The notes below the pieces were generated by a model that saw only the letters and a program-made list of their open reading frames with translations, was not told the DNA's origin and searched no databases. A DNA stretch of 64,000 nt, from the NCBI GenBank assembly GCA_947095535.1, contig OX352772.1:170028613-170092612 (forward strand). The letters run 5' to 3'. A program made the position numbers and the translations under genes. The DNA is from Poecilobothrus nobilitatus. Its lineage: Eukaryota > Arthropoda > Insecta > Diptera > Dolichopodidae. Of the stretch, positions 1-11,410 are shown piece after piece (position 1 is the stretch's first letter; each line of letters opens with the position of its first letter).

Positions 1-245
1 ACTATATAAAATTTTTCAAGTATATTTCCGAAATTATTATTTGTCTTTTCGTTATCGATATGTCCAAAAGAGTAATTCTCGATGTCTGTTCTTTTTAAAT
101 TTCTAATAGGAAATTTATACTTTAGTTCTTTTACAAGAGGTTGACATTTTTCTTTTATTCCAGCTACAGCAATATTTTTATAAATATTGTGTTGCTATCG
201 TTAGTACAGAACGGTAAGTCTACTATAACAGACTTCATTAGACAT
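1..245 (-). pseudogene. Polinton RNase H-fold-like small protein, partial
   Basis: Read on the minus strand from an ATG at 243-245, this resembles the intact 111-residue protein at 43849-44184: both have a lysine-rich stretch ending in KFP, then a segment around YSFG / YTFG, then ILEKF. An early stop and frame change near 195-200 break it, and the window edge removes its end. It lies directly downstream of the major capsid gene, as in the main copy, which supports the match. Function unknown; the fold assignment is a weak inference. Confidence 0.6.
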
Positions 246-249
246 TACG

Positions 250-1495
250 ATTTTTGTCAATTTCTATATTAGAATTAAATTCTGCAAATACAATGTTTGT
301 TAAAGTTGAGCTTAATGGAGAACTTAGTCTTGCTCCCAGTTTTCATGTTCCCTGATTTAAAAGGTTTTGACAAGAATTTGTTTTTGATCCATCTGCCGAT
401 AAATTGAAAGCTAGTATTGTGTAACCTTTTGTAAACATTTCTTTTGTAATCTGATGTCCTCTATCAGAGTGATGTATACCAGTTCCACTGAATAATGTTA
501 AGTATGCTCGTAAATTATAATAATTATTGCATAAAAAGTTTATTTCTATAGGAGAATTAGGTACAGACATTCCATTTACATAGAATTGAAACTGCGAAAG
601 ATTTTGATGATCAAATAAATATGGATTTTTTGATCTTTTCCCATTAAAGTTTTCATTGTTTACCATACAAAATTCAATAGCATTAGGAATTTGTCCAATG
701 AAAACGTTGTCTAATGATATATTTGAAGTATTAGCTGGAATTGTAAAAGTTTTAATTTCGTTGCTTTTGCAATGATACTTTGCATTTACCTTTTCTAATA
801 CTGTATTGTGTGCCAGCAATATATTAGGATTGACAGTGGCATGTTTCATGTATAAAGTAGCTTCATGAATCTTTAAATAACTTTCATCTGAATCATTGAA
901 AAATAAATAAAAATCTTGTTTTTCTAATGTTAGAGTAATTTTCATGTCAACATTATTTAAAAGTAGTGTGGGAGTATTGTAGAAATCTACATGTAGTTTT
1001 CCCATCAATTCCACCACTGCAGAGTTATTATATAATTTCTGTCTTGTTTTAGAGCCGTTATTGTTAAAATCATTAACGTTATTTTTATCTAATTCCCAAC
1101 CAGGTGCTTCTAGATGTGTTTGACAAGAATTGCTGCCATAATTTAGTAAAGTTGTTAGGTATGCCTTGTAATAATATAATGAATCGGATGGTGTTATGTA
1201 ACATTATCCATTTAATGTAACATTGCATTGTTTGATGATGGAGTGTAATAAATTATTTATAACACTTGTTTGTGAACCTGCTTTATTTGATCCATCTTTT
1301 TTTAATATTTGAACTTTAAACATTATATAGGTACTGGATAAATCTCTATAAGTATATCCGTTTCCAAGTGATACAAATTCAATGGTTGACGGTGATGCTT
1401 CTAATGAGGCTAAAGGGTTGTATTCTATTTCTTCTGAACGTAAAATGCCTGTTTGAACTGGTAAAGAAGTGGAAAATATCTAGTTCAGTTTTCAT
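250..1495 (-). pseudogene. Polinton major capsid protein (double jelly-roll type), broken
   Basis: Starts at an ATG at 1493-1495 and runs to about 250. The longest open part is 343-1017 (224 codons). It matches the capsid at 42509-43810 through the signatures KTELDIF near the start, VELMGKLHVDF, LFSGTGIHH and DRGHQITKEMF. Several stops or frameshifts lie between about 1030 and 1450, and another frame change near 340 separates the last ~35 codons. The product would be the hexon-like shell protein. It is followed by the same small gene as in the main copy. Certainly non-functional as it stands. Confidence 0.85.
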
Positions 1496-1505
1496 GCACT
1501 TCATT

Positions 1506-1928
1506 TTAATTGAAGATATCTGATTTTTTGCGTTGCTTTTTTCGTCGCTTCAACTTTGAATGTTGTTTTTTAGAAACTGCACATCTTTTTATAGGTTTCC
1601 GTCTTCCACCATACATTGAATGTAATTGATTAACCATGGATTTTCGTAAATTTTTAGTACCACTTTTACCTTGATCAATTACGGACTCTTTTATATGTGT
1701 ACCAGATGCTATATCACCAAGAATTCTGTTACTTGTGTTTACAGCTTCCTTTTTAAAAAGATCTCAAGCAGATGAAAGAAATGATTTCAAATAACGAAAT
1801 AAACTTCCAAATATGTTTTCTAAACCACGACCACTCTGTATAGTTGGATAAAATTGTAATAAAGGTCCAATTTCATTATTTCCTCCTCCTACTTGAGAGG
1901 AATAATATCTCACGTAAGCTCGTCCCAT
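1506..1928 (-). pseudogene. Polinton PX: pVI-like region fused to a basic tail
   Basis: One reading frame from the ATG at 1926-1928 to the stop at 1506-1508 (140 codons), interrupted by a single in-frame TGA about 57 codons in. The N-terminal part has the glycine/aromatic stretch SGRGLENIFGSLFRYLK, which recalls the amphipathic segment of adenovirus-type pVI. The last ~36 codons, from an internal ATG at 1614-1616, are very basic (RRKPIKR, KLKRRKKQRKK) and end in SDIFN. In the main copy the same two parts lie in one frame but are separated by a TAG. Likely an internal virion protein; inference from composition and position. Confidence 0.7.
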
Positions 1929-1977
1929 GTTTGATAGAATATCTCATTTAGGTAGTAGTATTTATATTGTTTGGCAA

Positions 1978-2703
1978 TCAATGCTTTCTAAAGTGTAAGA
2001 CAATTTTGGTTGGATAGTAACTTGAAACAAAATTTATTTCATCACCGTATTGGTTACAGATTTTAATAGCTATAGTTTCAAAAGTATTTTTGTCTATAAG
2101 TATGTAATGAACATTTTGAAACTCAATATTTATAACAATTTCACAATGCCCGTATTTTGCTACTTCCAAAAATAGATGATTGAACTATATCTGAATAAAT
2201 CATAACCATTCCATTTAATTCGTTTTTGTTATTAACACTAGCTAATTTGAATAGTTCAGGTAATTTTGTTTTGAAATTTTTTATATTTTTTTTCTGTTGA
2301 AATAATTCACTTAACAATGTTTTTATATTATAACTTTGATTAACTTTTATAAAGAAGCTATCTTCATCAAAAGTCTGTGATATTCGAATTAAATCTCTTT
2401 TGTTTTGATCTGCTACTTTTTTAAATATTATATCATCATAATTTTTTGGATTAGAGATATATGCTAAAGCTTCATTTAAAAATTCTTTGTAAAGCTGGCT
2501 TCGAGTAAATCCCTTATTATGAGTTATATTTTTAATAAGTGTTGGTAAAAAATTAAATTTCCTATCATCCAGATGTAATTCTGAATTATCATATGAATAA
2601 TATGCGTAACCTATTATAGATTTGGTTACTTTGATTTTTTGAGCTAATTTTTCATCATCATCAATACCTTCAAGATCATAATCATAAATACCACTTAAAT
2701 TAA
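1978..2703 (-). pseudogene. Polinton penton/minor capsid protein, N-terminus deleted
   Basis: Minus-strand coding remains ending in KIVLHFRKH with the stop at 1978. Upstream pieces such as NELNGMVMIYSDIV, SYNIKTLLSELFQQ and HLDDRKFNFLPTLIKN match the penton remains at 31162-32155 and, more distantly, the intact 256-residue protein at 41251-42021. The N-terminal part is missing: at about 2703 the sequence passes straight into the middle of the upstream PY-like gene, so one deletion removed both the end of PY and the start of the penton. Frame changes near 2165 and 2300 break the rest. Confidence 0.75.
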
Positions 2704-3086
2704 AACTGTTTGTTCTTTTTTAAGATCGTATTCAAAGACATCATCTTCAACAAAAGGAATGAAATTTGTTTGTGTATTTGATGTTTGATATTTAGGTGAT
2801 ATGGTTTTTGTATATGCATTCCGTTTTGAAATTAATTTAGTTTGAGTGGCCGCATCAAATGATTTATCAAATGATGATTTTCTGGTAATTTCATTGTTTG
2901 CCTTTTATAAATTCCATATTTCATTAAATTTTGCCTGTACAAATGCAATTTTTGTAGTGGTTTTAGTTTTTTATCATACAGAAACTTGTTCAATTTTTGA
3001 TCTAGTATATTTAGATTCTTATCATCTTCAATTATATTTTTAAATTTGTTAAATATTTCAGGAGGCATAACAATCATTCGCTGCAT
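2704..3086 (-). pseudogene. Polinton PY-like charged protein, first tandem copy
   Basis: Begins MQRMIVMPPEIFNKF at 3084-3086. It is open for 84 codons, then a one-base loss near 2880 shifts the frame; the other frame continues to about 2704 where the deletion into the penton begins. Compare the second tandem copy at 3797-4189 and the full-length relatives at 28961-31181 and 40595-41269. No known domain; lysine-rich and probably partly disordered. Confidence 0.7.
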
Positions 3087-3400
3087 TATGTCTTACTGAG
3101 AAGTTTTCCTATTACACCAAATAATATAGTCCTAATTAATGTAGGTAAAAATCCACCATGTTGAATTAATATTGTACGTTTAGCTTTTATACGTACAATG
3201 TTAATTTTTTTTTTTCTTGGACACGCTAAGATTCTCAGTTGTTTTTTATGTTTTTTTCAGTTTTATTTTTTGTGATGGTGATATTTTATTGTTTCCGTTT
3301 AACACATTAATCGCAATTTCAGCAATAGTTTTTATAATATCATCGTTTCAATATTTTAGAATATTTTTACTAATATTCTTGTTGCTGCAGTTTTCTAGTA
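3087..3400 (-). pseudogene. Small hydrophobic-tailed Polinton protein, first tandem copy, broken
   Basis: Minus-strand remains between ATPase and PY. The piece DDIIKTIAEIAIN resembles CDDDIIKTIAEIAIN encoded near 27970, and the gene ends next to the PY start at 3086 as in the other copies. Frameshifts around a T-run at 3205-3217 break the C-terminal hydrophobic region. Confidence 0.6.
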
Positions 3401-3711
3401 CATGCAACATATGTTGGTGTTTCTTCAACCGTTTCATATCTTAAACAGTTATTTAAATTTTTGGTGTTACAAAAACAAACCCAATATTCTTCGGAGAATA
3501 TATTAGTCCTAATTCGAAACAAATCGTTAACGTCTTGTGTTAAATCTAAGAGAGTATAATCGTGTGGGTTTGAGGTTGATTCATTATATACCCCCAGGAA
3601 CCCTTTTACATTTTCCGGATATAGTTGTCGAGCTAGAGGAAAAATCTGTGATTTGTCTCGAAGGTTTTTAAAGAGCACTAAATATTTACAATTTAAGAAA
3701 ATATCACGTAA
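3370..3711 (-). pseudogene. Polinton packaging ATPase, C-terminal half, first tandem copy
   Basis: Minus-strand open stretch with NLRDKSQIFPLARQLYPENV and LLDLTQDVNDLFRIRTNIF, matching the C-terminal half of the ATPases at 4473-5182 and 27230-27937. It lacks the Walker motifs because the tandem duplication unit begins inside the gene. Confidence 0.8.
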
Positions 3712-3796
3712 CCTATTATAGATTTGGTTACTTTGATTTTTTGAGCTAATTTTTTATCATCATCAATACCTTCATGATCATAATCATAAATACCAC

Positions 3797-4189
3797 TTAA
3801 ATTAAAACTGTTTGTTCTTTTTTAGGATCGTATTCAAAGACATCATCTTCAACAAAAGGAATGAAATTTGTTTGTGTATTTGATGTTTGATATTTAGGTG
3901 ATATGGTTTTTGTATATGCATTCCGTTTTGAAATTAATTTAGTTTGAGTGGCCGCATCAAATGATTTATCAAATGATGATTTTTCTGGTAATTTCATTGT
4001 TTGCCTTTTATAAATTCCATATTTCATTAAATTTTGCCTGTACAAATGCAATTTTTGTAGTGGTTTTAGTTTTTTATCATACAGAAACTTGTTCAATTTT
4101 TGATCTAGTATATTTAGATTCTTATCATCTTCAATTATATTTTTAAATTTGTTAAATATTTCAGGAGGCATAACAATCATTCGCTGCAT
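3797..4189 (-). pseudogene. Polinton PY-like charged protein, second tandem copy
   Basis: A 130-codon open frame starting MQRMIVMPPEIFNKF and ending EYDPKKEQTVLI. It has many lysines and threonines and no recognisable domain. It is longer than the first tandem copy because it keeps a T lost there. Relative to the main-copy protein (224 residues) the C-terminal third is missing. It sits directly after the small hydrophobic-tailed protein, the conserved Polinton order. Confidence 0.7.
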
Positions 4190-4490
4190 TATGTCTTACT
4201 GAGAAGTTTTCCTATTACACCAAATAATATAGTCCTAATTAATGTAGGTAAAAATCCACCATGTTGAATTAATATTGTACGTTTAGCTTTTATACGTACA
4301 ATGTTAATTTTTTTTTTTCTTGGACACGCTAAGATTCTCAGTTGTTTTTTATGTTTTTTTCAGTTTTATTTTTTGTGATGGTGATATTTTATTGTTTCCG
4401 TTTAACACATTAATCGCAATTTCAGCAATAGTTTTTATAATATCATCGTTTCAATATTTTAGAATATTTTTACTAATATTCTTGTTGCTG
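4190..4490 (-). pseudogene. Small hydrophobic-tailed Polinton protein, second tandem copy, broken
   Basis: Same content as 3087-3400, in the second unit of the 1.1-kb duplication. The reading frame is lost near the T-run at 4309-4320. Confidence 0.6.
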
Positions 4491-5182
4491 CAGTTTTCTA
4501 GTACATGCAACATATGTTGGTGTTTCTTCAACCGTTTCATATCTTAAACAGTTATTTAAATTTTTGGTGTTACAAAAACAAACCCAATATTCTTCGGAGA
4601 ATATATTAGTCCTAATTCGAAACAAATCGTTAACGTCTTGTGTTAAATCTAAGAGAATATAATCGTGTGGGTTTGAGGTTGATTCATTATATACCGCCAG
4701 GAACCCTTTTACATTTTCCGGATATAGTTGTCTAGCTAGAGGAAAAATCTGTGATTTGTCTCGAAGGTTTTTAAAGAGCACTAAATATTTACAATTTAAG
4801 AAAATATCACGTGGGAATTTTTCTTGATGAAAAACGTTTTGCGTTAATAATATAATTGATAAATTACGATGATGGTAACCAACCTTTAGTAAAAAGTTCA
4901 CACACCTGTTTATTTGCAGAATCTAAGATTAAATCATCCAAAACAATTAGAATAGGTTTATTTTCATTAATCTCTTCCGGAATACTGGTATAAAAATCTA
5001 TTGCTGTAAAATTTATATTTCTAGGAACAGTGAGAAATTTCGGGGTTACACCATTTTATTTTTTCAATTTTCGGATAAATTAATCTGTTAATATTTTCAA
5101 TTAAATTACACACAAATGTTTTTTTCCCGCATCCAGATGGACCATCTACCGTCATTGTAAATGGATTAATAAAATTAATCAT
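4473..5182 (-). pseudogene. Polinton genome-packaging ATPase (A32/FtsK-like), broken
   Basis: Starts at 5180-5182 with MINFINPFTM followed by a Walker A region GPSGCGKKT. The C-terminal 142 codons (4473-4901) are open and include LSIILLTQNVFHQEKF, the Walker B/sensor side of the fold. Between about 5030 and 4905 several stops and frame changes break it. The family pumps genomes into capsids by ATP hydrolysis. The intact relative is at 27230-27937. Confidence 0.85.
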
Positions 5183-5428
5183 TTTTGATATGTGTGCAGT
5201 GATATACTAAATTTAAAATACAATTGTACGATGATATAAAGGCTGCAAACATATTCTTAATATAATCATTTTGAATTATGGAAGTATAGAGGAGTTCTTA
5301 AATATTTATACCTCAGTCATATGATAATTCTACTTCGGAACTGAAGATTTGAACTGGCAATAACATCCGGTAGAAAATAAAATAATATAAAATCACTTTG
5401 AAAAGCTGAATTAAATGGCACAATAATA
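5183..5428. promoter_or_regulatory. Divergent ATPase/integrase intergenic region
   Basis: Gap between the minus-strand ATPase and the plus-strand integrase. It holds TATA-like strings, and a run AAATATTTAAGAACTCCTC (minus strand) that recurs near 27107-27123 in copy B between the same two genes. A shared two-way promoter is an inference from position and this conservation. Confidence 0.35.
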
Positions 5429-6188
5429 ATGTCGATGTCACAAGTTGTATCAGAAATTCATAGAGGCGCTAGAAGAAAATTTACACGAAGAAAATTTATT
5501 CAAAAGGGACTAAATGATACCTGGCAAATCGATTTTGTTGAAATGATTCCTTGTACAAAATTTAACCAAGGATATAAATATTTATTAACAGTAATTGATA
5601 CATTTTCAAAAATAGCATATACTGAACCGATTCAAAACAAAAGTGCTGATAATGTTTTAATTGCAATGAAAAACATTTTTAAGCGTGCTGGTAAAAAACC
5701 AAAAAATTTGCAATCTGACCAGGGTACAGAATTTTTCAATAAAAAATTTCAAAATCTAATGAACAAAAATAAAATTAACCATTATCATACATATTCAGAG
5801 CTAAAAGCATATGAAATGAGAAATTAATATTAAAAACTGTTTACAATAAATTTAAAGTATTCCTTAAAGCAAAATACAAAGTAGGAGATTTTGTTCGCAT
5901 AAGTAAATATACAGGTATATTTACAAAAGGTTATCAACCTAATTGGTCAACAGAAATTTTTACAATAGCGAAAATAAAAAGAACAGATCCAATTACATAC
6001 AATTTACTTGATTACACCAAAAACCAATAAAAGGTAGTTTTTATGAACCTGAACTTACGTCTGTTAAACTTCCAGATGTTTACCTTGTAAAAAAAATAAT
6101 AAGAAGAAAGAGAAATCAAGTTTTGATTAAATGGGTTGGCTTGGATAAAAAATATAACTTGTGGATAAATAAACGAGATATTATTTAA
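5429..6188 (+). pseudogene. Polinton integrase (rve + chromodomain), internally deleted
   Basis: Begins MSMSQVVSEIHRG. The rve core is readable with TWQIDFVEM (first catalytic Asp) and LQSDQGTEFF (second Asp), then after SELKA the catalytic-Glu segment and the rest of the core are deleted. Downstream frames resume with KYKVGDFVRISKYTGIF, an SH3-like stretch, and WVGLDKKYNLWINKRDII, a chromodomain-like end. Function when intact: joining the element's ends to host DNA. At least one frameshift near 6028 and a stop around 6095 lie in the C-terminal part. Confidence 0.85.
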
Positions 6189-6404
6189 ATAAAAAAAAAT
6201 AATAATTATCATTAACATTGTTAGGTTTAAATAACCAATTTTCAATTTATTTAAAACTAATGTCAACATTACAAAGAATGCAAAGAATTCAAACAATGCA
6301 AACAACATTAAGATTGTTGTATTGCAATTAAATAAAAAAAAAAAAAAAACAATGTGTTTTTTAACTTACTAAAACTAAATAATAATCAAAGCTTTACTTA
6401 ATAT
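6189..6404. other. AT-rich spacer after copy A integrase
   Basis: No coding signal beyond a 24-codon frame at about 6260. It includes an A-run at 6333-6348. Confidence 0.4.
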
Positions 6405-8412
6405 TTCATTTATTTATTTATTTATTTATTTTGTACAAATATTAATATTTGCACGCAATTTTTGGGCCGTTTGCCAATTAGGCATGTGGGCCAGCTGAAG
6501 GTGTTCGCATGGTGTTATTTTCTTTTTTGCTAACTATGTTCATGTTTGTAACGTTTATTTACTTTGTTTTTACTTAAGTCTTAATTTTTCATTTTTACTG
6601 TCATTGGTTGATCAAGAGTTACTGTTTTTCTTCCAAGGGGTGGAGCTGATTATATGGCTTTTCAAATGGTGCTCCATAAGGCCTTTTGTGTTTTATATGG
6701 AGGCTGCGTCGCTTTTACTGAGTGTGTTTAGCGGGTTATCAGAGTGGGTCCAATAGCGACCACTGGGCAAGAGTTGTAAATGTGCTGTATTGTAACAGTG
6801 TTACTGCAGAAGTTGCATTATGGTGGGTTGGAGTTGTCAAATAGGTGTTTGTGTGTCCCCATTTTGATCCTACTGATTTTTATGTCTATTTTTCTGGAGT
6901 ATTTAAAAAGGTTGGTGTGTGATGGGCTGTGGGTGGCTCTGAAAGTGTTTGAGTTTGTCTAATTTACTTGTCTTTTAGTTTTTATTTTGTTTATTATTTT
7001 TTTGTGTGCATAGGTCTGTGATAGTGGATTAATGTTGAGTGTGGGGCTGATGATGGCTAGTTTGGCTCCTTTATCTGCGCACGTGTTGCCTGGTACACCT
7101 ACGTGTCCGGGTATCCAGGTTAGCCGAATTTTGCCTTTAGCGTTGATTATTCAGTTTATTATATCTAGTATACCTGGTGTTTCATTGTTTGTGTTTTTTA
7201 TTGCTTTAATGGTACTAAAGCTGTCTGTGAAGATATTTATTTTGGTGCTATTGTTTTTGAATATCTTGTTGGTTTCCCATATGGCCATTTCTTCTCCAGG
7301 AAAGGATTGACAGCCTTTGAGCAGTCTAGCTATCTTGATTAGCTCGGTTGTGGTAGTGATTGCAATACCTACATCTTGTACTGTTTTCGAGGCGTCTGTT
7401 TAAATTTCTAGCCTATTATTGTTTATGTTGTTGTAATAATGCAAAAAATTGTTTATAATGTTCTGGGTTGGTTTCTTGTTTTGAGTGTTTGGATATACTG
7501 TCATCGACGAAGTTTTGCCAATTACCCCATGTGTGTTTAATATTTTTCGGTTTTGTGAAAGATTTGGCTGAAACTATTTGTAATTTATCGAATTTCAGCA
7601 AGGCTAAATTTAAGACGGAGTTTTTGTTGAGTTTTTTTGCTTTGTTCCTTCTGTTGTTTACTAGGTTCTGTAGTGGATGTATACTAGAGCTGTAGGCCTT
7701 GGCAATGATTTTCATTGCTGCCACGTCCCTAAGTTCTATGAAAGTAGGAAAACCGACTTCTGTTATAACGGCAGCTATTGGTGTGGGTGTTAGGGCCCCT
7801 AATGCAATTCTGGCTGCTTTGTTTAGGGTTGTTTGCACTTTCTTAATGCTGCTTTTTGTAGTAAAACCTTAAATCGGTAATCCATATTGCAATTCGTCAG
7901 TTTGGATTGTCTTGGCTATTTGGGCTGCTGTTGCTGTTGATGGGCTGAATGTTTTCCTGCATATCATTTCGAGAAGGCTGTTGCTTCTTTTAAAGGAGTT
8001 GTTTAGTAACTGTATGTATTCATTGAATTTAAGGTTTTTGTTAAAAGTGGCTCCTCGTAACTTGATGTGTATTTTGGGTAGAATTATGTTCTCACCTTGT
8101 TTTAAAGAGTTGTTGTTGCAGTTTCTTTTCCTACAAAAATGTATAGCTTCTATTTTGGATGAAGACACGATGGCACCACTTTGGTTAACCCAGTTGTCTA
8201 GTTCTTATATGGCACAATTGAGGATATTTCCCCTTGTGGACCCTTTGTAGCTAGAATTATGTTGTCTGCTTAGGTGTATTTTTTGACGTTTTTTATGGTG
8301 TTAAGGTGTTCGGCTAGGGATGCTATATATGTGTTAAAGAGTTTCTCCGACAGGGGGGAGTCCTGTGGTTGGCCGTTTTCTAGTTTTAGTCCTTGACTTT
8401 GGAAGCCATTGA
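6405..8412 (-). mobile_element. 5'-truncated LINE of the RNase H-bearing (I/LOA-like) group
   Basis: On the minus strand, 8270-8400 carries the RT motif GQPQDSPLS and a degraded YxDD block (a stop replaces the first residue, then ADN). Next come post-RT segments (7869-8168, 7416-7838) and an RNase H domain near 7410-7030 with GEEMAIWE, IFTDSFSTIKAI and WIPGHVGVPGNTCADKGAK, which keep the acidic residues of the fold but include one in-frame stop. The 3' end is a (TAAA)n run at about 6410-6433. The 5' half is absent; the neighbouring LINE begins exactly where this one stops. Confidence 0.85.
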
Positions 8413-8478
8413 TTTTTTTTTTTTTATTTTAAAACCACAAACTAGGAACATGATCCTTTGTACTTGAAGTAGTTGTTA

Positions 8479-10020
8479 TTATATGGGATGGGATAGGGAT
8501 GGAACAAATGAGGATAAAGGGAAGTTGAAGGGTAAATTAGGGAAGAATCTGTTGAGATTCATCTTAAATTTGGGCAAATTGTAAATATCAAAGCCGCCAA
8601 CTTTTGGAAATACGGTGGATGGTAATAAATTCCAAATTTTTGCAGTTCTAACAACAAACGAATTGCTATAACCAGTAGAGTACCACTTAGGTAGTTCCAC
8701 ATAGTAGGAATGCGCATTTGCTGCCCCTCTTTCGGTGGTTGGAATTGTTTCAGAGGAGGCATCAGTGATTTTATTTCAACTGAGCAAGTGTCATTACCAA
8801 CAAAATATCTATAAAAAAGAGAAAGAGCTCCTATATTACGACGGATGTCAAGCGCGTCTATAGAATTACTCACAATGGGGTCATTAATTAGACGAATGGC
8901 ACGTTTTTAAACTCGATCGAGAAAGTTTAAGGAAGTGAATGAGGCACCAGCCCAAATATGTGAGTTATATTCCATCTTAGGTCGTACATACGCTTTATAG
9001 ATTTTGGACTTGTCCCTTGAAGAGAAATACGATTTACACCTAAAGAGAAAACCCAAGCATTTGGCAGCACTTTTCGCTATATCAAAAATATGATCATTCC
9101 ACATCATTTTTTGATTTAGCTGCATGCCCAAAATGTTCAAGTTTTCTGATCGGTGCACGATTTCCCCGAGAAACCTCAGATTAGGATTATAATTCGTTTT
9201 TTTTTAATGTTATGAGACCAATGCTGTTTTGGAAGAATTAAACTCCACTCTGTTTTTGTAGCGCCAACTAGCGATTTTAGTTAGATCGTCGTTAACCATA
9301 TTGGTCAAAGATAGCTTAGCTATTTCAATTGCGGGGTTTGTGGCATTTGACTTTCTCGGAAAATTATAAAATGCCACCAGACTGCTGTCGTCAGCGAAAC
9401 TGTGAATTGGATTGAAAGTTGCAGATAGAAGATCGTTGATAAAAATCAAAAAGAGAGTAGGTGCAAGGACGGAATCTTGTGGAACGCCATGCATTTATTT
9501 GAAATGTGTCAGACGTGTAGCCGTCGACCATAACACCAATACAACGATTTGAAAGATAGTTTTCAATCCATTTGCATAAGACTGGACTAAGACCTAGACC
9601 TTGACATTTGTTCAACAGAGCAGCATGCCATACTCGATCAAAAGCTTTCGAAATATCAAGAGCAACAACAGTACATTCACCAGAGTAGTGAATGCTGCTG
9701 TTAAGTTTACCACTGAGGTATGTCATAAGATCACCAGTGGATCGGTTGCATCTAAAACCGTATTGGCGATCATGTAAGGTACCCCTATCGTCTAAATATT
9801 TCTTTAGCTTGGAGTTTATAATAGTTTCCATAACTTTGGAAATTATCGAAATGATAGCTATAGGTTTATAGTTTGAGGGTTCTCTTTTGTCACCTTTTTT
9901 GGGAATTGGGGAAACATGAGCAACCTTCCACTGACTGGGGTAAATACCAGTCGAAAACGAAAGGTAAAAAAAATTGCGCAGAGGTTTCGAAATGGAGAAG
10001 GCAGAATTTTTCAGAACCAC
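8479..10020 (-). pseudogene. LINE reverse transcriptase, frameshifted
   Basis: RT blocks in order: VSPIPKKGDKREPSNYKPIA, ALDISKAFDRVWH (first catalytic Asp), GVPQDSVLAPTLFLIFINDL, SFADDSSL (catalytic Asp pair kept), then the post-RT thumb and C-terminal region. The frame changes near 9490, 9195, 8880 and 8700. Non-functional as read, but the catalytic residues survive. Confidence 0.85.
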
Positions 10021-10319
10021 AGCGGGGATTCCATCAGGGCCAGTAGACTTTTTTTCGTTCGTTCAGATTCTTCAGAACTTTCACTGCAGCTCGATTTCTG
10101 AAGTAAACTTTCCCAAATCTACAGGAGCGATCAACTTCAGGAATTGATGGTGGAAGTTGAGTTGTAGGAGCGAGTGTGGAATTTGCCGCGAGTGTGAGTT
10201 TTGCAAACAAGTTAGCTTTACCAGCCGAATATTATATGATAGAGTCATTAGCAGTCAAGGGAGGAAATGAAGATTTACAAAAGTTCTGCTTAACATTTTT
10301 TGCAAATGTTCAAACAGAA

Positions 10320-11207
10320 CTATTGCAGTTGGGTTGGTGGAGAATTTAGTGCTCTGGTTATGCAGTCGAAGCCTTTTAAAAAATGATTCAAGCCGTCCCA
10401 GTTAGCCCGATTGTAATTCCAGACTAATCTTTTTGGGGTTAAGCTCGTACAAGCAGATATACCTCTTGAGAAACTGATTTTAACAAGGCAATGGTCGGAG
10501 CTACCAAGCGGAGAGTTAACAAAAATTGTGTATTTTTCTGGATTTGTGGTTAGAAATAAGTCCAGAAGATTTTGATTATGGCCATTTTGATCTGGAATCC
10601 TCGTTGGGTTTCTAACAAGTTGAGAAAGTTGGAAGAAATTTGAAAATAGTTCAACTTGCCTGCCTTCTGTTGAATTGTGACTAGAATAATGGAGCCAATT
10701 TTTGTTGTGAACATTGAAGTCACCAGCGATAACAATCTCAGCATCCGGGTGTTGGATCAGGACTGAGTTGATGTTATCCGATAGTTCTTCAATGACAACA
10801 GCTGTTTCAGACTCACTTGCTTGGGGAGATCTGTATAAAAAACAGGAAAATATTGTAGACTTTTCAACACGTAGTTTAATCCATATATAATGAAAAATAT
10901 GGTTGGAGCCTTTTAGATTGTGAAGGGTGTTGAAAGTTACATCAGAACGAATATATAAAGCGACTTCTTTGTGGGTGATGAAATGCGAAACCAAGTAATA
11001 GCCGTTAATATTAAAATTAATACTATCGTCTTTAACTTGAGTCTCGCATAGTGCTAACATCGCCGGCGTTTCTGAGAATAAGTGTGCCACTACGGGGCTA
11101 AGTTGGATGCGACCACGAATGGTCGCGTGGATGCGGTGGATGCGACCACCACGAATATTGCAAAAATTAATAGAAAAGTTGGCCGTCATGGTAATACAAT
11201 GTTGCAA
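10320..11207 (-). pseudogene. LINE apurinic-type endonuclease domain
   Basis: Open for 295 codons with the exonuclease/endonuclease/phosphatase signatures: FCNIRGGRIHRIH at the start, ALCETQVKD, IVIAGDFNVHNKNW and GSSDHCLVKISF at the end. It nicks target DNA to prime reverse transcription. It continues toward the RT frame at 10020 through about 300 bases with stops. Confidence 0.82.
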
Positions 11208-11215
11208 CGGAAAAT

Positions 11216-11410
11216 AAAATTTATATTATAGAATTTAATTGATTTAATTTAATTTAATTAAAAAATTTAAACAAAAGGAATTACAATATATTACAATTCT
11301 CTTTTGAAAGAAGAAAGAATTATAACATATTAAGAAAAAAAAAGTAATACTAAATAATAAAAATAATCAGAAACGTAATTCGTAACCCTGTCAAATGCTT
11401 TTTTGATGAG
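11216..11410. other. AT-rich spacer between two LINE remnants
   Basis: Mostly A/T runs; no coding or repeat signal identified. Confidence 0.4.

Larger units (their letters stand above)
2605..4811 (-). repeat. Tandem duplication of about 1.1 kb inside Polinton copy A
   Basis: Bases from about 2605 to 3706 recur from about 3707 to 4811, with an offset of 1102-1103 and very few differences; one is an extra T in the second unit that repairs the reading frame. The unit runs from inside the penton remains through PY and the small protein into the ATPase C-terminal half. At the join the sequences share only CGTA. Confidence 0.93.
1..6188. mobile_element. Polinton/Maverick copy A, decayed, left part cut by the window edge
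   Basis: Remains of a Polinton whose structural genes read on the minus strand in the order ATPase, small protein, PY-like protein, penton, PX, major capsid, RNase H-fold-like protein, followed across a short gap by a plus-strand integrase at 5429-6188. Every gene has a recognisable counterpart in the main copy at 33-57 kb, but nearly all contain stops, frameshifts or deletions. ATPase and integrase are divergent neighbours here and in copy B (24.8-32.4 kb), unlike the main copy, so A and B look like one lineage and the main copy another. No terminal repeat or DNA polymerase was seen for this copy. Confidence 0.88.
8413..11215 (-). mobile_element. LINE of the Jockey/CR1-like group, poly(A) end at 8413
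   Basis: Minus-strand non-LTR retrotransposon: endonuclease at 10320-11207, reverse transcriptase in several frames from about 10020 down to 8479, and a T-run at 8413-8425 that is its poly(A) tail. It abuts the LINE at 6405-8412, suggesting insertion next to or into it. No ORF1 with zinc knuckles is seen upstream, so it is probably 5'-truncated. Clade placement is approximate. Confidence 0.85.

Noticed and set aside
3217..3444. Plus-strand frames at 3217-3444 and 4320-4547
   Set aside because: Identical in both tandem units and antisense to the small-protein/ATPase remains; F/I/S-rich shadow.
7912..8250. Plus-strand frames at 6780-8250
   Set aside because: Antisense to LINE RT, connector and RNase H sequences that are recognisable on the minus strand.
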